From positions 1 to 38,255 of the forward strand of contig DUNZ01000065.1 in the NCBI GenBank assembly GCA_012839085.1: DNA of 38,255 bases. Direction: 5' to 3'. The DNA is from Clostridiales bacterium. GTDB lineage: Bacteria > Bacillota > Clostridia > Lachnospirales > Lachnospiraceae. The position numbers were made by a program, and so were the translations under genes. The stretch's first letter is position 1. Each line of letters starts with the position of its first letter. This document shows positions 26,401 through 33,819 of the stretch, piece by piece. Below the pieces are notes generated by a model. That model worked only from the letters and a program-made list of their open reading frames with translations, did no database searches and was not told where the DNA came from.

Positions 26401-26993
26401 ATTTCATCCCCCCAAAGTTCAATTCGGTAAGGGGCTTCTTCTGTTAAGGGAAAAATGTCAATAATACCACCACGAATCGAAAAATCTCCTGGATTTTCAA
26501 CCTGTGCCTGACGCTCATAACCCAAATGTATAAGACTTGATGTAAATTTCTCTAAATCAATAGTGGATTCTAAGTTGATACGAACTACCCTATCCTTGAT
26601 CATCTGCAAGGGTAATACTCTGTCCATTCCCCCATCTAGGGATACAATAATGGTTATATCCTCATTCTCAATAATCCGACTTAAAACCCGCATCCTTTCA
26701 CGAACAATTGCATTTCCATGAATGTCTGCACTATAGAAAATAATATCCTTGGACGGATATAAAAGTACATTCTTATCATATAAACGATAATCTTCATAGA
26801 TTTCTTTAGCTTTTAGATCATTGTAAGTTACTATGACCTTTCGCTTAAATCCTTCTCCTAAACCATGAATCAAATGGCATTTTTGAGAATCAATACAGCC
26901 GGTAACCTGTACCGGCAAGGTTTTTCGTCTAATATTATCCTTGATATCTATATATTCTTTTAATTCCAACAAGGGTGTTGTAAAGGTTTTCAA
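23460..26993 (-). CDS. mfd: transcription-repair coupling factor
   Basis: 1177 residues, typical of Gram-positive Mfd. It displaces RNA polymerase stalled at lesions and recruits UvrA. The N-terminal UvrB-like module holds RGGIIDIFPL, the RNA-polymerase-interacting domain begins near LTPGDYVVHENHGLGIYRG, and the RecG-like motor has GDVGYGKTEIA, DEEQRFGV, TATPIPRTLHM and QLRGRVGRS. The C-terminal TRCF domain follows (GAGNLLGAEQSGHMEAVGYD and onward). The start codon is TTG, with AGGAGG 8 bases before it; no ATG lies near, and the N-terminal sequence fits this start. It lies 65 bases after pth on the same strand. Confidence 0.97.
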   Translation of the reverse strand: MKTFTTPLLELKEYIDIKDNIRRKTLPVQVTGCIDSQKCHLIHGLGEGFKRKVIVTYNDLKAKEIYEDYRLYDKNVLLYPSKDIIFYSADIHGNAIVRERMRVLSRIIENEDITIIVSLDGGMDRVLPLQMIKDRVVRINLESTIDLEKFTSSLIHLGYERQAQVENPGDFSIRGGIIDIFPLTEEAPYRIELWGDEIDSIRTFDVSSQRSIEQVEEFIIFPAAEIIPEANRIREGIRKIEEEKKEYVKNLRSEFKTEEAARIQKIIAEFKDNVEAFQGSIAMESYINYFYDHTVSFFDYFNNEDTIFFLDEPGRLREKGEAVETEFREGMIGRLEKGYILPGQVDVIYGYKELMGILAKKNSILISTMEPKNNPITPKAKYDFTVQTVASYHKNFDLLVKDLERWKKNKYRVILLSGSRTRAMRLSEDLRDYNLNAFYSDDMDRVLQKGEIMVAYGNLRRGFEYPLIKLVIISESDIFGTLKKKRKKKATYQGNKIQSFTELTPGDYVVHENHGLGIYRGIEKIEVDKITKDYIKIEYGGGGVLYIPATGLDVIQKYSGAEGRKPKLNKLNSIEWKNTKAKVRGAVREIAKELVELYAQRQEKEGFQFGPDTVWQKEFEEAFPYDETDDQLAAIEATKKDMESKKIMDRLICGDVGYGKTEIAIRAAFKAVSYGKQVVFLVPTTILAQQHYNTLVQRMMDYPVSVDVLSRFRSSAEQKKTLERLKKGTLDIVVGTHRVLSSDVKFKNLGLLIVDEEQRFGVAHKEKIKQLKKDIDVLTLTATPIPRTLHMSLIGIRDMSVLDEPPVDRLPIQTYVLEHNEEIIREAISREMARGGQVYYVYNRVNGIDEVANMVARLVPDANVAFAHGQMNERTLEKIMFDFISGEIDVLVSTTIIETGLDISNVNTMIIDDADRLGLSQLYQLRGRVGRSNRTAYAFLMYKRDKMLKEIAEKRLHAIKEFTELGSGFKIAMRDLEIRGAGNLLGAEQSGHMEAVGYDLYCKMLNEAVKSMKGEDLEEERFETTVDMDMDAYIPATYIKNEIQKLDIYKRIADIENEEEMLDIQEELLDRFGDMPVAVNNLLNIALLKALCQRVYVMGLVQKEKEVKLMMYPKAKLKVERIPELLTKYQNQLKFVTQSNPYFLYQLPSTSKGRRDHISIFENLNSLLEDFKQILLD

Positions 26994-27058
26994 CGATATA
27001 TCCTCCTGTATGAAAACTTTGTATCTACACTGTTTCCATCGCTATGATACTTTTAAGA

Positions 27059-27628
27059 TTATGCCTTCTTTTTATTATACTGGTTCATAGCAGCCTCTAT
27101 TCCTGAGCTAATGATCATCTTGCAGGCATCGGAGGCATCTTTTAGAGCTTCTCTAATGATAGGCTGCTCTTCCTTATTAAAGCGAGATAGTACGTAATCA
27201 GCCAGATCCCAATCCCCTGGCTTATCACCAACACCTATTTTAATTCTAGGGAATTCATCTGTACCAAGATGCTGAATGATGCTCTTAATCCCATTATGTC
27301 CCCCTGCACTACCCTTTTTACGAATCCGTAGTTGTCCCACTTCAAGGCTGATATCATCATAAATTATAATAACATCTTCTGAAGATACTTTAAAAAAATC
27401 TACCAATTGCCTAACGCTTTCACCACTTAAATTCATATAGGTAATCGGTTGTGCAAGTATCACTTTTTCACCTTCAATAAAACCTGTGCCACATATAGCT
27501 TTATGAGCTTTTATGTTCATTGGAATGTTATAATCATCCGATAAACGAGTAATTGCATCCCATCCTATATTATGCCTAGTTGCCTGATATTTTAATGTTG
27601 GATTTCCTAAACCTACAATAATTCGCAT
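27059..27628 (-). CDS. pth: peptidyl-tRNA hydrolase
   Basis: 189 residues, standard length. It cleaves peptidyl-tRNA released during translation. The motif GLGNPTLKYQATRHNIG includes the catalytic H19; YMNLSG and the GSAGGHNG segment are also present. Its order spoVG, pth, mfd is similar to that of many Firmicutes. The ribosome site (AAAGG, 10 bases before the ATG) is modest. Confidence 0.97.
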   Translation of the reverse strand: MRIIVGLGNPTLKYQATRHNIGWDAITRLSDDYNIPMNIKAHKAICGTGFIEGEKVILAQPITYMNLSGESVRQLVDFFKVSSEDVIIIYDDISLEVGQLRIRKKGSAGGHNGIKSIIQHLGTDEFPRIKIGVGDKPGDWDLADYVLSRFNKEEQPIIREALKDASDACKMIISSGIEAAMNQYNKKKA

Positions 27629-27795
27629 ATTCTTTCTGCCTTTCTGGAAATTTTTCTATGGATCACTTTGTCAATTTTATATGTAAACTTAGCATTCAAC
27701 TAAGTGAAATGTTTTATGTTAATTCACACAAAGATAGTCTTTGGATTTAAAAATTAACGTGTTATTATTATAATGCTTATATTTTTAGAAGGCAA

Positions 27796-27819
27796 CAAAA
27801 AAAGCAGCCTGTGCTGCTT
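27796..27819 (-). terminator. terminator of spoVG
   Basis: On the minus strand AAGCAGC and GCTGCTT (27819-27813 and 27808-27802) pair around a 4-base loop and run into T residues (27801-27797). It lies 25 bases after the spoVG stop, so pth needs its own promoter or read-through. Confidence 0.85.
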
Positions 27820-27843
27820 CTTTTGTTTCTCACGGCTTTTCTA

Positions 27844-28119
27844 CTATTCTTCAATTTCAGTGTCTAAAGCTGCGATTTCGTACTTTTCAAGGATTATTTT
27901 CTGGATTTTATCCCTGGTATCCGAGTTAATCGGATGAGCGATATCCCTATACTCTCCATCCCCGGCTTTTCTGCTAGGCATAGCAATGAATAACCCCTTG
28001 TCGCCTTCAATTACCTTAATATCATGAACTACAAATTCATTATCAATGGTAATTGATACAACGGCCTTCATTTTGCCTTCCTTGCTCACCTTTCGTACTC
28101 GTACGTCAGTAATTTCCAT
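27844..28119 (-). CDS. spoVG: SpoVG, RNA/DNA-binding septation regulator
   Basis: 91 residues. The conserved core is complete: [38 protein letters not shown] and [12 protein letters not shown]. SpoVG proteins bind nucleic acid and affect sporulation, septation and many post-transcriptional targets (family knowledge). AGGGGG lies 9 bases before the ATG. In Bacillus its promoter uses sigma-H; here I see a sigma-A-type candidate instead and no good sigma-H site. Confidence 0.97.
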   Translation of the reverse strand: MEITDVRVRKVSKEGKMKAVVSITIDNEFVVHDIKVIEGDKGLFIAMPSRKAGDGEYRDIAHPINSDTRDKIQKIILEKYEIAALDTEIEE

Positions 28120-28260
28120 AGCATGGTCCCCCTTCTGTCAATTTTTATCGTTAGTTATTTTGAAAAATTAATCCTAAACTTGGTTAGTATAATTTTTCCC
28201 CAATAATAATTAATAAAAATACATTTTGTAACAAAATACCCATTTTATGTATCTTAAGGT

Positions 28261-28289
28261 ATTATAACACATAACTTTTCAAATGTGAA
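28261..28289 (-). promoter_or_regulatory. candidate sigma-A promoter for spoVG
   Basis: On the minus strand TTCACA (28289-28284) and TATAAT (28266-28261) are 17 bases apart, with TG just upstream of the -10. The leader would be about 135 bases. Confidence 0.6.
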
Positions 28290-28459
28290 TAATATTTACG
28301 AAAAAATCCTTAAAATTAACAAAATTTATGTCATATTTAATAAACAAAACAAAATTTATGCTCCTTCTTTATATTTATTACACTATTCTACTCTAAAACT
28401 AGCATTGATTCTTAAATTGTAGAATATATTACTATATAAAATGCGTAAGTATTTTACTA

Positions 28460-28487
28460 TTGTAATTTATTTGAAAACAGTTATAAT
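28460..28487 (+). promoter_or_regulatory. candidate promoter for murC
   Basis: TTGTAA (28460-28465) and TATAAT (28482-28487) with a 16-base spacer, about 50 bases before the murC ATG. Confidence 0.55.
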
Positions 28488-28538
28488 AGCAGATAGAAAT
28501 CGACAGTAAATTAAGAAAACTAGAATAGGAAGTGTAAT

Positions 28539-29945
28539 ATGTACAAAATAGATTTTAATCGACCATGCCGAGTGCATTTTATCGGTATAGGCGGAATCAG
28601 CATGAGTGGATTTGCTGAATATTTACATACTTTTGGGTTTCAAGTCAGTGGCTCTGATAGCCAACGCAGTAAAATTACCGATCATTTAATAGACTTAGGA
28701 ATTGAAGTATATTTTGGACAACGTCCCGCCAATATCACTCCGGATATCGAAGTGGTTGTTTATACTGCTGCCATTAAGGAAGATAATGAGGAACTTATGG
28801 AAGTAAAGAGAAGAAATATTCCTCTCTTAAATAGAGCCGAATTAATTGGTCAATTAATGCTTAATTACGATAATGCCATTGCTGTTTCTGGAACCCACGG
28901 AAAGACAACAACCACATCTATGCTCTCCTTAATATTTATGGAAGGCAATTTAGACCCAACCATTTCTGTTGGAGGTATTTTAGACGCCATCGGAGGAAAT
29001 ATGAGAATGGGTAAATCACAGCACTTTATTACAGAAGCCTGTGAATATACCAATACATTTCTAGAATTCAATCCAAAACGTAGTATTATTTTAAATATCG
29101 ACTTAGATCATCTGGACTTTTTTAAAGATATCCATGATATTCGTAATTCCTTCCGTTTATTTGCTAAGCGGTTACCTAAGGATGGTCAACTCTTTATAAA
29201 TGGAGAAATTGATCGCTATGAAGAAATCACAAAGGATTTGGAATGTGAAGTGCTAACCTATGGAATTATAGACCCTGCCTATGCCCAGACACCAGAGAAA
29301 AACTTTGACTATGCTGCCAATCGTATTGTATTTGATGATATGAGTACTGGTAGCTTCGACTTCTACTATAAAGGTCAATTTATAGATCGCGTAAGGCTCA
29401 ATGTTGTAGGTGTTTATAATATTTCAAACTCTCTTCCAGCCATCGGCGTTTCTTTACAATCTGGAATTCCAATGGATGTGATTAAAAAAGCACTTTTGAA
29501 ATTCAAGGGAGCCAAACGACGTTTTGAATACAAAGGCAGTGTTGGTGGTGTAAAAGTAATTGACGATTATGCCCATCATCCAACTGAAATAACTGCTACC
29601 TTAACAGCAGCACAAGCTTATCCACATAAAAATCTTTGGTGTGTATTCCAACCACATACTTATACTCGAACCAAACAACTCCTAAAATCCTTTGCCAAAT
29701 CCTTAGCCTTAGCGGATAAGATTGTCCTCTCTGATATTTATGCCTCCAGAGAAAAAGATCCTGGAGACATATCTTCCAAGGATTTAGCCAATGAATTGTC
29801 GAATTTGGGTAAGGAAGTTTACTACTTCCCTTCCTTCGATGATATTGAAAATTTTTTACTTCAAAATTGCATGAACGGTGACCTGTTGATAACTATGGGC
29901 GCCGGAGATATTGTAACTATTGGAGAATCCTTGCTTGGTCAATAA
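28539..29945 (+). CDS. murC: UDP-N-acetylmuramate-L-alanine ligase
   Basis: 468 residues, full length. It adds L-alanine to UDP-MurNAc, the first amino-acid step of peptidoglycan synthesis. The N-terminal Rossmann domain starts with HFIGIGGISMSG, the ATP loop is SGTHGKTTTTS, the central domain has ILNIDLDHLDFF, and the C-terminal domain has DDYAHHPTEI and FQPHTYTRT. AGGAAG precedes the ATG. It is followed by a terminator made of two DnaA boxes. Confidence 0.97.
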   Translation: MYKIDFNRPCRVHFIGIGGISMSGFAEYLHTFGFQVSGSDSQRSKITDHLIDLGIEVYFGQRPANITPDIEVVVYTAAIKEDNEELMEVKRRNIPLLNRAELIGQLMLNYDNAIAVSGTHGKTTTTSMLSLIFMEGNLDPTISVGGILDAIGGNMRMGKSQHFITEACEYTNTFLEFNPKRSIILNIDLDHLDFFKDIHDIRNSFRLFAKRLPKDGQLFINGEIDRYEEITKDLECEVLTYGIIDPAYAQTPEKNFDYAANRIVFDDMSTGSFDFYYKGQFIDRVRLNVVGVYNISNSLPAIGVSLQSGIPMDVIKKALLKFKGAKRRFEYKGSVGGVKVIDDYAHHPTEITATLTAAQAYPHKNLWCVFQPHTYTRTKQLLKSFAKSLALADKIVLSDIYASREKDPGDISSKDLANELSNLGKEVYYFPSFDDIENFLLQNCMNGDLLITMGAGDIVTIGESLLGQ

Positions 29946-29953
29946 TAATCCAC

Positions 29954-30009
29954 ATTATCCACAGTATTATCAACATTTTTATAAAGATACTACTGTGGAT
30001 AATTTTTTT
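29954..30009 (+). terminator. murC terminator whose arms are DnaA boxes
   Basis: ATTATCCACAGTA (29954-29966) pairs perfectly over 13 bp with TACTGTGGATAAT (29991-30003), followed by a run of T (30003-30009). Each arm contains a perfect DnaA box. Confidence 0.85.
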
Positions 30010-30139
30010 CTTCCAATCTTTTCTACAATTATAGATTAATCAAGGATTTTACAATGGTAAACCCTATATTTCTTTATTGTTTTACATTATTTTACATTCT
30101 GAAATTTTACAATAATCCACAGTATCCACAGTATCCACG
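29955..30139. promoter_or_regulatory. cluster of DnaA boxes
   Basis: Perfect TTATCCACA at 29955-29963 (plus) and 29994-30002 (minus); TTATCAACA at 29967-29975 (one mismatch); then three head-to-tail 9-mers TAATCCACA (30113-30121), GTATCCACA (30122-30130) and GTATCCACG (30131-30139) with one, one and two mismatches. An AT-rich stretch lies between the groups. No dnaA or dnaN is here, so it is more likely a DnaA regulatory or titration site than oriC. Confidence 0.7.
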
Positions 30140-30175
30140 GATAATTTATCCCTTGGGACGCCAGAAAATAGGCTA

Positions 30176-30204
30176 TTTCCAGAAATCTTTATGTGTGTTA
30201 TAAT
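30176..30204 (+). promoter_or_regulatory. promoter for the dnaD-like/dnaI-like operon
   Basis: TTTCCA (30176-30181) and TATAAT (30199-30204) with a 17-base spacer, 37 bases after the last DnaA-like 9-mer. A short inverted repeat AGGAAAC/GTTTCCT (30216-30239) follows in the leader. Confidence 0.55.
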
Positions 30205-30280
30205 CTTCGTGAGCAAGGAAACTGATTGAGAGGTTTCCTAATTTGTTGTTGAAATTATATTTTAGAAGGGACGGGGTAAA

Positions 30281-31357
30281 GTGGATACGATTACATTACA
30301 TTCTGAAGGTATTTCCGGTGTAACCATCGTACCAAATACCTTTATTGACCGATTTATGCCTACTGCCAATGGGGCTTATGTAAAAGTATATTTATATTTG
30401 CTTCGTTGTTTAGGCTCTAACTGCCGGGAGATTTCCGTCTCCTCCATAGCAGACTTTTTAGACAATACAGAAAAAGACATTATTCGGGCATTAAATTATT
30501 GGGACAAGTTAAACTTAATTAAAGTAGTTTATAATAAACAAAAAGAAATTACTGCAATCTACCTTTGTGACTTTTCTCAAATGCACTCCTCAATTCCAGC
30601 TGCAGTTACCATAGAACCTGAACCACTAGCAGTAAAAATTCCTGTGGAAACCCCTTACATACCTCCAAAAAAACACGAGTTTTCCGAGGAGGAAGTTCTT
30701 CAGTTAACAGAAAACGATGAGGTTCAATCGGTGATGCATTGTGTGGAATACTATCTAAAACGTCCTCTCAAATCGACAGAAATTCAATTGATCCTATATT
30801 TATATCATGATCTTAAATTTTCTGCCGAATTAATTATGTACTTATATGATTACTGTATTAATAAGGGTAAAAAAAGTACCGCTTATATTGAGGCTGTAGC
30901 TCTTGGATGGGCAGAGGAAGGGATTGATACTCAGGATAAAGCAATGGAAGCTACCATTGCCTACAATGATCATCTTAACGCCGTAATTAAAGCCTTTGGC
31001 CTCAATAGAGCTCCAGGCCAAATTGAACGCCAATACATAAAAAAATGGGTTGATGATTATGGCTTTTCTGTTGAACTTATAAGGGAGGCTTGTAACAGAG
31101 CCTTACTTCATACCCAAAAACCTGACTTTAAGTATACGGATAAAATACTGGAAACCTGGCATAAAAAAGGTGCTAAAGATATGCAGGATATTGCCCGTCT
31201 TGACGATAATTTTATTAAGAGTAATAAAGCAATTGGAAGAAAACTTACACCAACCATAAGTTCCTCCTCAAATAAATTTAATCAGTTCCCTCAGAGAACC
31301 TATTCCCCCAAAGATTATGCTGAATTGGAGAAAAAGCTTCTTAGCAAAGGGTTATAA
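30281..31357 (+). CDS. DnaD-domain replication initiation protein
   Basis: 358 residues. The N-terminal 100 residues look like a winged-helix domain (VKVYLYLLRCLGS, then ISVSSIADFLDNTEKDII). Two DnaB/DnaD-type helical domains follow (about 145-225 and 230-300), each closing with the DNA-binding signature: YIEAVALGWAEEG (YxxxVxxxW) and YTDKILETWHKKG (YxxxIxxxW). Such proteins help DnaA load the helicase (family knowledge). Translation starts at GTG 30281 with AAGGG about 10 bases upstream; no ATG alternative is near. The helicase-loader gene begins 15 bases after its stop, so they form an operon. Confidence 0.93.
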   Translation: MDTITLHSEGISGVTIVPNTFIDRFMPTANGAYVKVYLYLLRCLGSNCREISVSSIADFLDNTEKDIIRALNYWDKLNLIKVVYNKQKEITAIYLCDFSQMHSSIPAAVTIEPEPLAVKIPVETPYIPPKKHEFSEEEVLQLTENDEVQSVMHCVEYYLKRPLKSTEIQLILYLYHDLKFSAELIMYLYDYCINKGKKSTAYIEAVALGWAEEGIDTQDKAMEATIAYNDHLNAVIKAFGLNRAPGQIERQYIKKWVDDYGFSVELIREACNRALLHTQKPDFKYTDKILETWHKKGAKDMQDIARLDDNFIKSNKAIGRKLTPTISSSSNKFNQFPQRTYSPKDYAELEKKLLSKGL

Positions 31358-31372
31358 AGGAGATGAATAGCC

Positions 31373-32377
31373 ATGGCCTTGAGAAATGATCAATACAATC
31401 AAATTCTACGTGAATATGATAACCGCAGATTTCAGAATAAGCATGACCAAGACAAAAGAATCAAGGAAGCCTATGAAAAGGTACCGGAATTAAAACAATT
31501 AGAAGAGGAAATGATTACTTTGGCAGCCCAAAGCGGTCGAATGGCCTTATTTGGAGACAATAGCGTTATGGAAAGCTTAAAGGATAAAGCCTTGGATTTA
31601 AAAGCACGTCAGATTGAGCTTCTATTGTCCAATGGCTATCCAGCGGATTATCTGGAATTGCAATATCAATGCAGCAAGTGTAAGGATACTGGATTTATTG
31701 AAAACGAAAAATGTAATTGTTTTAAACAAGCCATAGCTGATCTAATCTATTCGGATTCTAACCTAAAAAACATCTTGAAACGGGAAAACTTTAAAACTTT
31801 TTCCTTTGATTATTACTCCGATGACTATGTTGATGAAAAGCTAGGCTTATCTCCCTTGTCTAATATGCAGAAAGTTGTAGCCGAATGCAAAAGTTTTATA
31901 AGGCATTTTGATCGGGAATGTAAAAATCTTCTCTTTATGGGCAATACTGGAGTTGGGAAAACATTTTTAGCAAACTGCATTGCAAAAGAACTTCTGGATC
32001 GTGGTTACACTGTCATATATTTGACCGCCTTCCGTTTGTTTGATATCCTTGAAAAAAACAAGTTTAGTAAGGATATCGAAAGCAGTTACACTGCTTCCAA
32101 TCAATTTGATTACATTTTGGATTGCGATCTACTAATCATAGATGATTTAGGGACAGAATTAAACAACACCTTTACTTCTTCCCAATTACATCTGATTATC
32201 AACGAACGATTGTTACGGCAAAAATCCACACTTATTTCCACCAATCTTTCTTTGGATAATATTTTAGCAAGTTACAGTGAACGGATATATTCCCGTATCA
32301 TTAGTAATTATTCTATCCGCGCTATTATTGGAGAAGATATCCGATTAAAAAAGACCATTGGAAATTTATCAAGATAA
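31373..32377 (+). CDS. DnaI/DnaC-type AAA+ helicase loader
   Basis: 334 residues. The N-terminal region is helical, then a zinc-binding segment CSKCKDTGFIENEKCNC (CxxC...CxC) as in DnaI. The AAA+ domain has Walker A GNTGVGKT, Walker B LLIIDDLGTE, the sensor-1 region LISTNLS, and an arginine-finger region YSERIYSRII. It loads the replicative helicase with the DnaD-like partner encoded just upstream. AAGGAG lies 9 bases before the ATG. Confidence 0.95.
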   Translation: MALRNDQYNQILREYDNRRFQNKHDQDKRIKEAYEKVPELKQLEEEMITLAAQSGRMALFGDNSVMESLKDKALDLKARQIELLLSNGYPADYLELQYQCSKCKDTGFIENEKCNCFKQAIADLIYSDSNLKNILKRENFKTFSFDYYSDDYVDEKLGLSPLSNMQKVVAECKSFIRHFDRECKNLLFMGNTGVGKTFLANCIAKELLDRGYTVIYLTAFRLFDILEKNKFSKDIESSYTASNQFDYILDCDLLIIDDLGTELNNTFTSSQLHLIINERLLRQKSTLISTNLSLDNILASYSERIYSRIISNYSIRAIIGEDIRLKKTIGNLSR

Positions 32378-32451
32378 TGTATATGAAACCAATATTGTCC
32401 AAATGATATTAATTAGATAATCAATTTTAAGATAAAAACCCGTCAACATGC

Positions 32452-32480
32452 TTGACTTAATAATTTTATAATGGTATAAC
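32452..32480 (+). promoter_or_regulatory. promoter for the PRPP synthetase gene
   Basis: TTGACT (32452-32457) and TATAAC (32475-32480) with a 17-base spacer, about 45 bases before the ATG. Confidence 0.7.
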
Positions 32481-32525
32481 TTTTATTGGTTTGTAGAAAC
32501 GTAATATATTATGGAGGGAAATGTA

Positions 32526-33698
32526 ATGTCTAAGCACGAAAAGATTGTAGAAACCATTCCTGTTGGCCGTCTTGGAATTATCGCTCTTGAGAGCAGCAAA
32601 GCTTTGGGTCAAAAAGTCGATGATTATCTTGTACAGTGGCGTAACTCCAGGGAAAGTGAACATAAGGGTACCATAGCTTTTTCTGGATATCAAAGAAATT
32701 CTTACCTATTGGAAGCCTATTGTCCAAGATTTGGTACGGGTGAAGCTAAGGGACAAATTAAAGAATCTGTTCGTGGTACTGATCTATACCTATTAGTTGA
32801 CGTAACTAATTATAGTTTAACCTATACTGTAAGTGGCCACAAGAATCATATGTCTCCGGATGACCACTATCAAGATTTAAAACGTATTATCGCTGCCGTA
32901 GGTGGTAAAGCAAGAAGAATCACTGTTATAATGCCTTATTTATACGAGGGTAGACAACATAGACGCACTTCTAGGGAATCTCTTGACTGTGCACTGGCAT
33001 TACAGGAATTAACCCAAATGGGCGTAGAAAGCATTCTAACCTTTGATGCCCATGATCCTAGGGTTCAAAATGCAATCCCTCTAAAAAGTCTTGAAACTGT
33101 GAATCCAAACTATCAGTTCATCAAAGCCTTATTAAAAAATGTACCTGATATTAAATTCAATTCAAAAAACATGATGGTAATCAGTCCTGATGAAGGTGGT
33201 ATGTCAAGAGCTGTATACTATGCCAATGTTCTAGGACTCGACATGGGTATGTTCTATAAGAGACGAGATTATTCAAAAATCGTTAATGGACGTAATCCCA
33301 TTGTAGCTCATGAATTTTTAGGGACTGACGTGGAAGGTAAGGATCTCTTAATCGTAGACGATATGATTTCCTCTGGTGAAAGTATTCTGGATGTTGCCAC
33401 AGAACTAAAGAGAAGAAAAGCTGGCAGAATCTTCGTAGCAGCAACATATGGATTGTTTACTGATGGCCTAGAGAAATTTGATGAAGCCTATGAAAAAGGA
33501 TTAATCCATCGTTTGCTTACCACAAACTTGATTTATCAAACACCTGAGCTTTTAACCAAACCTTATTACATTGATGTAGATATGAGTAAATATATAGCTC
33601 TGATTATAGATACCTTAAATCATGATAGAAGCATTAGTTCATTATTAAATCCTGTAGAAAGAATACACAATATACTAAAAAAATATAATCAAGAATAA
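32526..33698 (+). CDS. prs: ribose-phosphate pyrophosphokinase (PRPP synthetase)
   Basis: 390 residues, clearly longer than the usual 310-320 of bacterial PRPP synthetase, with an extended N-terminal region. It makes PRPP from ribose 5-phosphate and ATP for nucleotide, His and Trp synthesis. Visible motifs: YLYEGRQHRR (flexible ATP loop region), FDAHDPRVQNA, and the PRPP-binding loop LIVDDMISSGES. The open frame begins at ATG 32511, but the ribosome site GGAGGGA lies inside that extension, so ATG 32526 (MSKHEKIVE) is the start. It has its own promoter and terminator. Confidence 0.94.
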   Translation: MSKHEKIVETIPVGRLGIIALESSKALGQKVDDYLVQWRNSRESEHKGTIAFSGYQRNSYLLEAYCPRFGTGEAKGQIKESVRGTDLYLLVDVTNYSLTYTVSGHKNHMSPDDHYQDLKRIIAAVGGKARRITVIMPYLYEGRQHRRTSRESLDCALALQELTQMGVESILTFDAHDPRVQNAIPLKSLETVNPNYQFIKALLKNVPDIKFNSKNMMVISPDEGGMSRAVYYANVLGLDMGMFYKRRDYSKIVNGRNPIVAHEFLGTDVEGKDLLIVDDMISSGESILDVATELKRRKAGRIFVAATYGLFTDGLEKFDEAYEKGLIHRLLTTNLIYQTPELLTKPYYIDVDMSKYIALIIDTLNHDRSISSLLNPVERIHNILKKYNQE

Positions 33699-33707
33699 CC
33701 ATAAGAA

Positions 33708-33765
33708 AACCATCCCTAAAGATGGAATTGGTCTTAGATACCAATCTACATCTCTAGGGATGGTT
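33708..33765. terminator. long hairpin terminator between convergent prs and ATPase genes
   Basis: AACCATCCCTA (33708-33718) pairs with TAGGGATGGTT (33755-33765). Within it GATG.AATTGGT pairs with ACCAAT..CATC. The T-tract on plus is interrupted (ATTTATTTCC) and then T-rich. Confidence 0.75.
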
Positions 33766-33819
33766 ATTTATTTCCTTTTTTTATGGATTAATACCGTTAA
33801 AATATAGATCCCTTAATAA

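Larger units (their letters stand above)
28120..28538. other. divergent AT-rich region between spoVG and murC
   Basis: No gene. It carries a promoter candidate for each direction (listed separately) and a 13-bp direct repeat AACAAAATTTATG at 28318-28330 and 28348-28360, exactly 30 bases apart, of unknown meaning. Confidence 0.6.

Noticed and set aside
28120-28290. Sigma-H promoter for spoVG as in Bacillus
   Set aside because: An AGGATTA at the right place on the minus strand lacks a GAAT-type -10 at the required distance.
29946-30280. Chromosomal replication origin
   Set aside because: DnaA boxes and an AT-rich stretch are present, but dnaA, dnaN and the rest of the usual origin neighbourhood are absent, and a promoter and a terminator account for part of the region. 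A regulatory cluster is more likely.
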